Assembly (NCBI GenBank): GCA_021018815.1
Contig: JAITYX010000047.1
Span: 620,001-684,000, forward strand
Reading direction: 5' to 3'
DNA from: Talinum fruticosum
Lineage: Eukaryota > Streptophyta > Magnoliopsida > Caryophyllales > Talinaceae
Length of the DNA: 64,000 nucleotides
How positions within the stretch are numbered: the first letter of the stretch is position 1; every line of letters starts with the position of its first letter. Both the position numbers and the translations under genes were made by a program. Under the pieces are notes generated by a model. That model saw only the letters and a program-made list of their open reading frames with translations. It was not told the DNA's origin and searched no databases. Shown piece after piece: positions 61,815 to 64,000 of this stretch.

Positions 61815-63074
61815 CCTTTATTGATTCACATACTCAAATTCAGGGTTAAATAATAAGAAATTTATATTATATATTTTCTATATTTTTTATCATTTATAAA
61901 GGTTGATCCCAAAATCATGAATGACTTTATATTATTATTATTATTTATTATTATTATTATTATTATGCTCTCAATCTCATGCAAATGGACAGGGGTATGC
62001 ATAGAGGTTGGCTTTTTTTTTTTAATGATTTAGCACATTCAGAAAAAGAAAAAGAAAAGGTAAGAAAAAAGGGTGGGATCCACAAGAATAAGACTTGAAA
62101 AATGAAAATGAAAAATGCATGAGGGCATCAGCAATAGCAAGAGCATTATGAGCAGCGGGTATATCTTGCTAAGGTAGGCGCCATGATTTTGCCGACCATT
62201 GGCATCTCTTGATTTCGACTGATGCCACTCTCATCTCTCTTTCTCTTATCCCTCTCTATAGTAGACTATCCTAACAACAACATGCATATATTCTAAATAA
62301 ACTCTTAATTGCATCCCACGATAATACTCGTCGAACTTTTAAGAGAATGACTGTTTAATATAATTTATATGTACGTAATAATCTTTATTGTTAAAGAAAT
62401 GTATATAAACAACCTAATTTCAGAACACGTTTTATTATACATGCATAAAGGTGCGACATAATCTTAAGCCATGCAAAACACTCGTAGTGTAGTGTCACGG
62501 TTAAGAATACGGGTATGACTTTAAGTGAGTTCAAGGTGGCCATGCTCCCATCCCCCACTTTTCGCATATAAATTACTATTTTAGTTATACAGTGTTATAA
62601 ATTGAATGAAACTAAGTTACTTTTTACTATTACAACGTCCCAAATTTATCAAATTTAGTTGACGATATCCCTTTAATACAAGCTCTGACTTCGCCCTGTC
62701 ACATAACGATGATATGTATAAGAATTGCACCGGCTCGACATGCTGGCCGAAAAACTCATGTAATAACTATAGCATCAGCAAACTTGACGCAACTCTAGAC
62801 TCTAATCGCACTGCCTTCTGAAAATGGAAATATATTTTGGAAAAAGAAAGAAAGAAAGAAAATATATATTTGTAAAAAGGCTGATAAAATTCACAATTGC
62901 TGCCTAACAGTTGTGGTGCCAAGATAACGATATTTTTGTCTCTTATAATGACCAGTATGATATCAATACCTACTTTTCTAAAACACTTGGTCTTATACGC
63001 CTCAGTTTTTCTAATCTCCCATTTTTATTTCAGTGACTATTGATTTGGATATCACAATATATATATAAAAGTCG

Positions 63075-64000
63075 TTTTCTTACTTGAATGTATTACTTCG
63101 GTTACATATTCAATTGTCATAAACGATGAGACTTGTGGTTTTTTCCGACCATCTAGAGGACTCGAGGCAAGGTAACCCCTGTCGCAATATTTGTTCATTT
63201 TGTGTATGGATGTCTTGGCATATAGACTTCATGTCGCTGCTTTGAACCCTAAATCGGGGATTGGGATTAAAATTTTCCCGCTAGCCCAAAAATCCCCTGC
63301 TTGCTATTTGCGGATGATAGCCTCTTGTTTTGTAAGTCCAATTTTGAGACATGTCTTAGGCTCCATAATATTCTAAATGAATTACGTAGTCGAGTCGGCG
63401 ATAGTCTTTTCCAAAAATTCTTCAGTGCTCGATAGGAATACGGTTTCCTCTCGTGTTTAATATTCCGCACTCATATTCTTTGGGCAAATACCTAGGTTGT
63501 CCTATATTCAAAGGTAAAGCCAACAACTCTATTGTCGCGGGTCTTTTAACGAGAGTAGATGGCAAATTGCAAAGCTGGAAAGCTAATTCGCTTTCTAAAG
63601 CGAGTAAAGTTGTACTTATACAATCTAATCTTGAATCCTTACCTGCTCATGTGATGCGAGTTTTAAATTACCTAAAAGCACGTCTAACTTTCTGGATAAA
63701 ATTAATCGAGACTTCTTTCGGAAAAAATCTCGGGATGCCACTCGGGCTACCAATGGTAGCTTGGGATAAAGTTTGTACTCCCAAGAAACTAGGGGTTTAG
63801 GCCTTAGGAAAATTGAGGCGATTAACCAAGCCTTTCTTTGTAAGTTATTTGGAAATACTTTATATGAAAAAAATTATTTTTGGGGGTCAATTATGAGAGC
63901 TAAGTATCCTCTATCGGAGAATTTCTTCTTGAGGAAAATTAAAACTTCGATTCTTGGGCTTGAAAATGTTTACTTAAAGAACGTGGACTTTTTAAAAGAG
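63075..64000 (+). mobile_element. Decayed L1-type LINE, reverse-transcriptase ORF2 fragment
   Basis: Conceptual reading in shifting frames gives ECITSVTYSIVINDETCGF, PSRGL, PLSQYLFILCMDVLAY, then LLFADDSLLFCKSN containing the catalytic FADD of reverse transcriptase. LGKYLGCPIFKG, GKLQSWKANSLSKASKVVLI and KIEAINQAFLCKLFG follow. This is the order in plant L1-clade ORF2 from mid-RT onward. At least four frame breaks are present, for example at 63175-63179 and near 63795. The element begins abruptly inside the RT domain, so it is 5'-truncated like most LINE copies, and it runs off the right edge. It is not expected to be active. Confidence 0.9.

Larger units (their letters stand above)
56676..63074. 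other. Gene-poor intergenic region
   Basis: No gene could be confirmed. It contains microsatellites (TTTGG near 57.15 kb, TTAA, GA, TA and ATT repeats) and a possible tRNA-derived SINE head near 58330-58400 (TTAGTCTAGTGGTCAAG, matching an A box). An exon-like minus-strand stretch at 59387-59544 is treated as a finding only. Confidence 0.5.

Noticed and set aside
1..64000. CRISPR arrays, operons, origins and bacterial-type elements
   Set aside because: Not applicable to plant nuclear DNA; the only regular array has 332-bp units without spacer structure.
1..64000. Known plant microRNA precursors and complete tRNA genes
   Set aside because: Reading for common conserved miRNA sequences and full tRNA folds found none; only isolated A or B boxes were seen.

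Overview
This is a nuclear segment of a plant genome, almost certainly a flowering plant and probably a eudicot. Genes carry GT-AG introns in an AT-rich background, and the products include a chloroplast ALB3 translocase, a CLE peptide precursor, a thaumatin-like protein, a plant-type HSC70 and Ubc7-type E2 enzymes. Long CT/GA, TA and AAT/ATT microsatellites are common. The species cannot be named from sequence alone. All exon structures below were built by hand from splice signals and reading-frame continuity.

Layout. 1-10.6 kb: no recognisable gene; microsatellites and several short tandem duplications. 10.6-11.3 kb (+): a three-exon VOC/glyoxalase-like protein. 12.2-17.9 kb (-): two tandem six-exon Ubc7/UBE2G2-class E2 genes with identical internal exon lengths; the downstream copy has a frameshifted last exon. 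20.5-21.3 kb (-): an intronless secreted thaumatin-like protein. 21.3-27.2 kb: gene-poor, with a tRNA-derived SINE head. 27.26-27.77 kb (+): a three-exon CLE46-like peptide precursor of 82 residues. 28.9-35.3 kb (-): an eleven-exon ALB3 thylakoid insertase whose exon 6 lacks two single bases.

35.7-43.4 kb: about 23 diverged head-to-tail copies of a roughly 332-bp satellite-like unit. 44.5-47.3 kb (+): a cytosolic HSC70 gene with a perfect heat-shock element and TATA box. 49.2-50.2 kb (+): an unclassified membrane-anchored plant protein. 54.7-56.7 kb (+): a twin CX9C mitoribosomal mS37/MRP10-like protein with a 5'UTR intron and an upstream ORF. 56.7-63.0 kb: gene-poor, with microsatellites. 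63.1 kb to the right edge: a decayed L1-type LINE reverse transcriptase.

The genes are independent housekeeping, defence and signalling genes; nothing suggests a functional cluster apart from the E2 tandem pair. The most notable items are the CLE46-like gene split over short exons, the satellite array, the mS37 upstream ORF, and repeated one-base losses in homopolymers, which raise the question of assembly error versus real gene damage.
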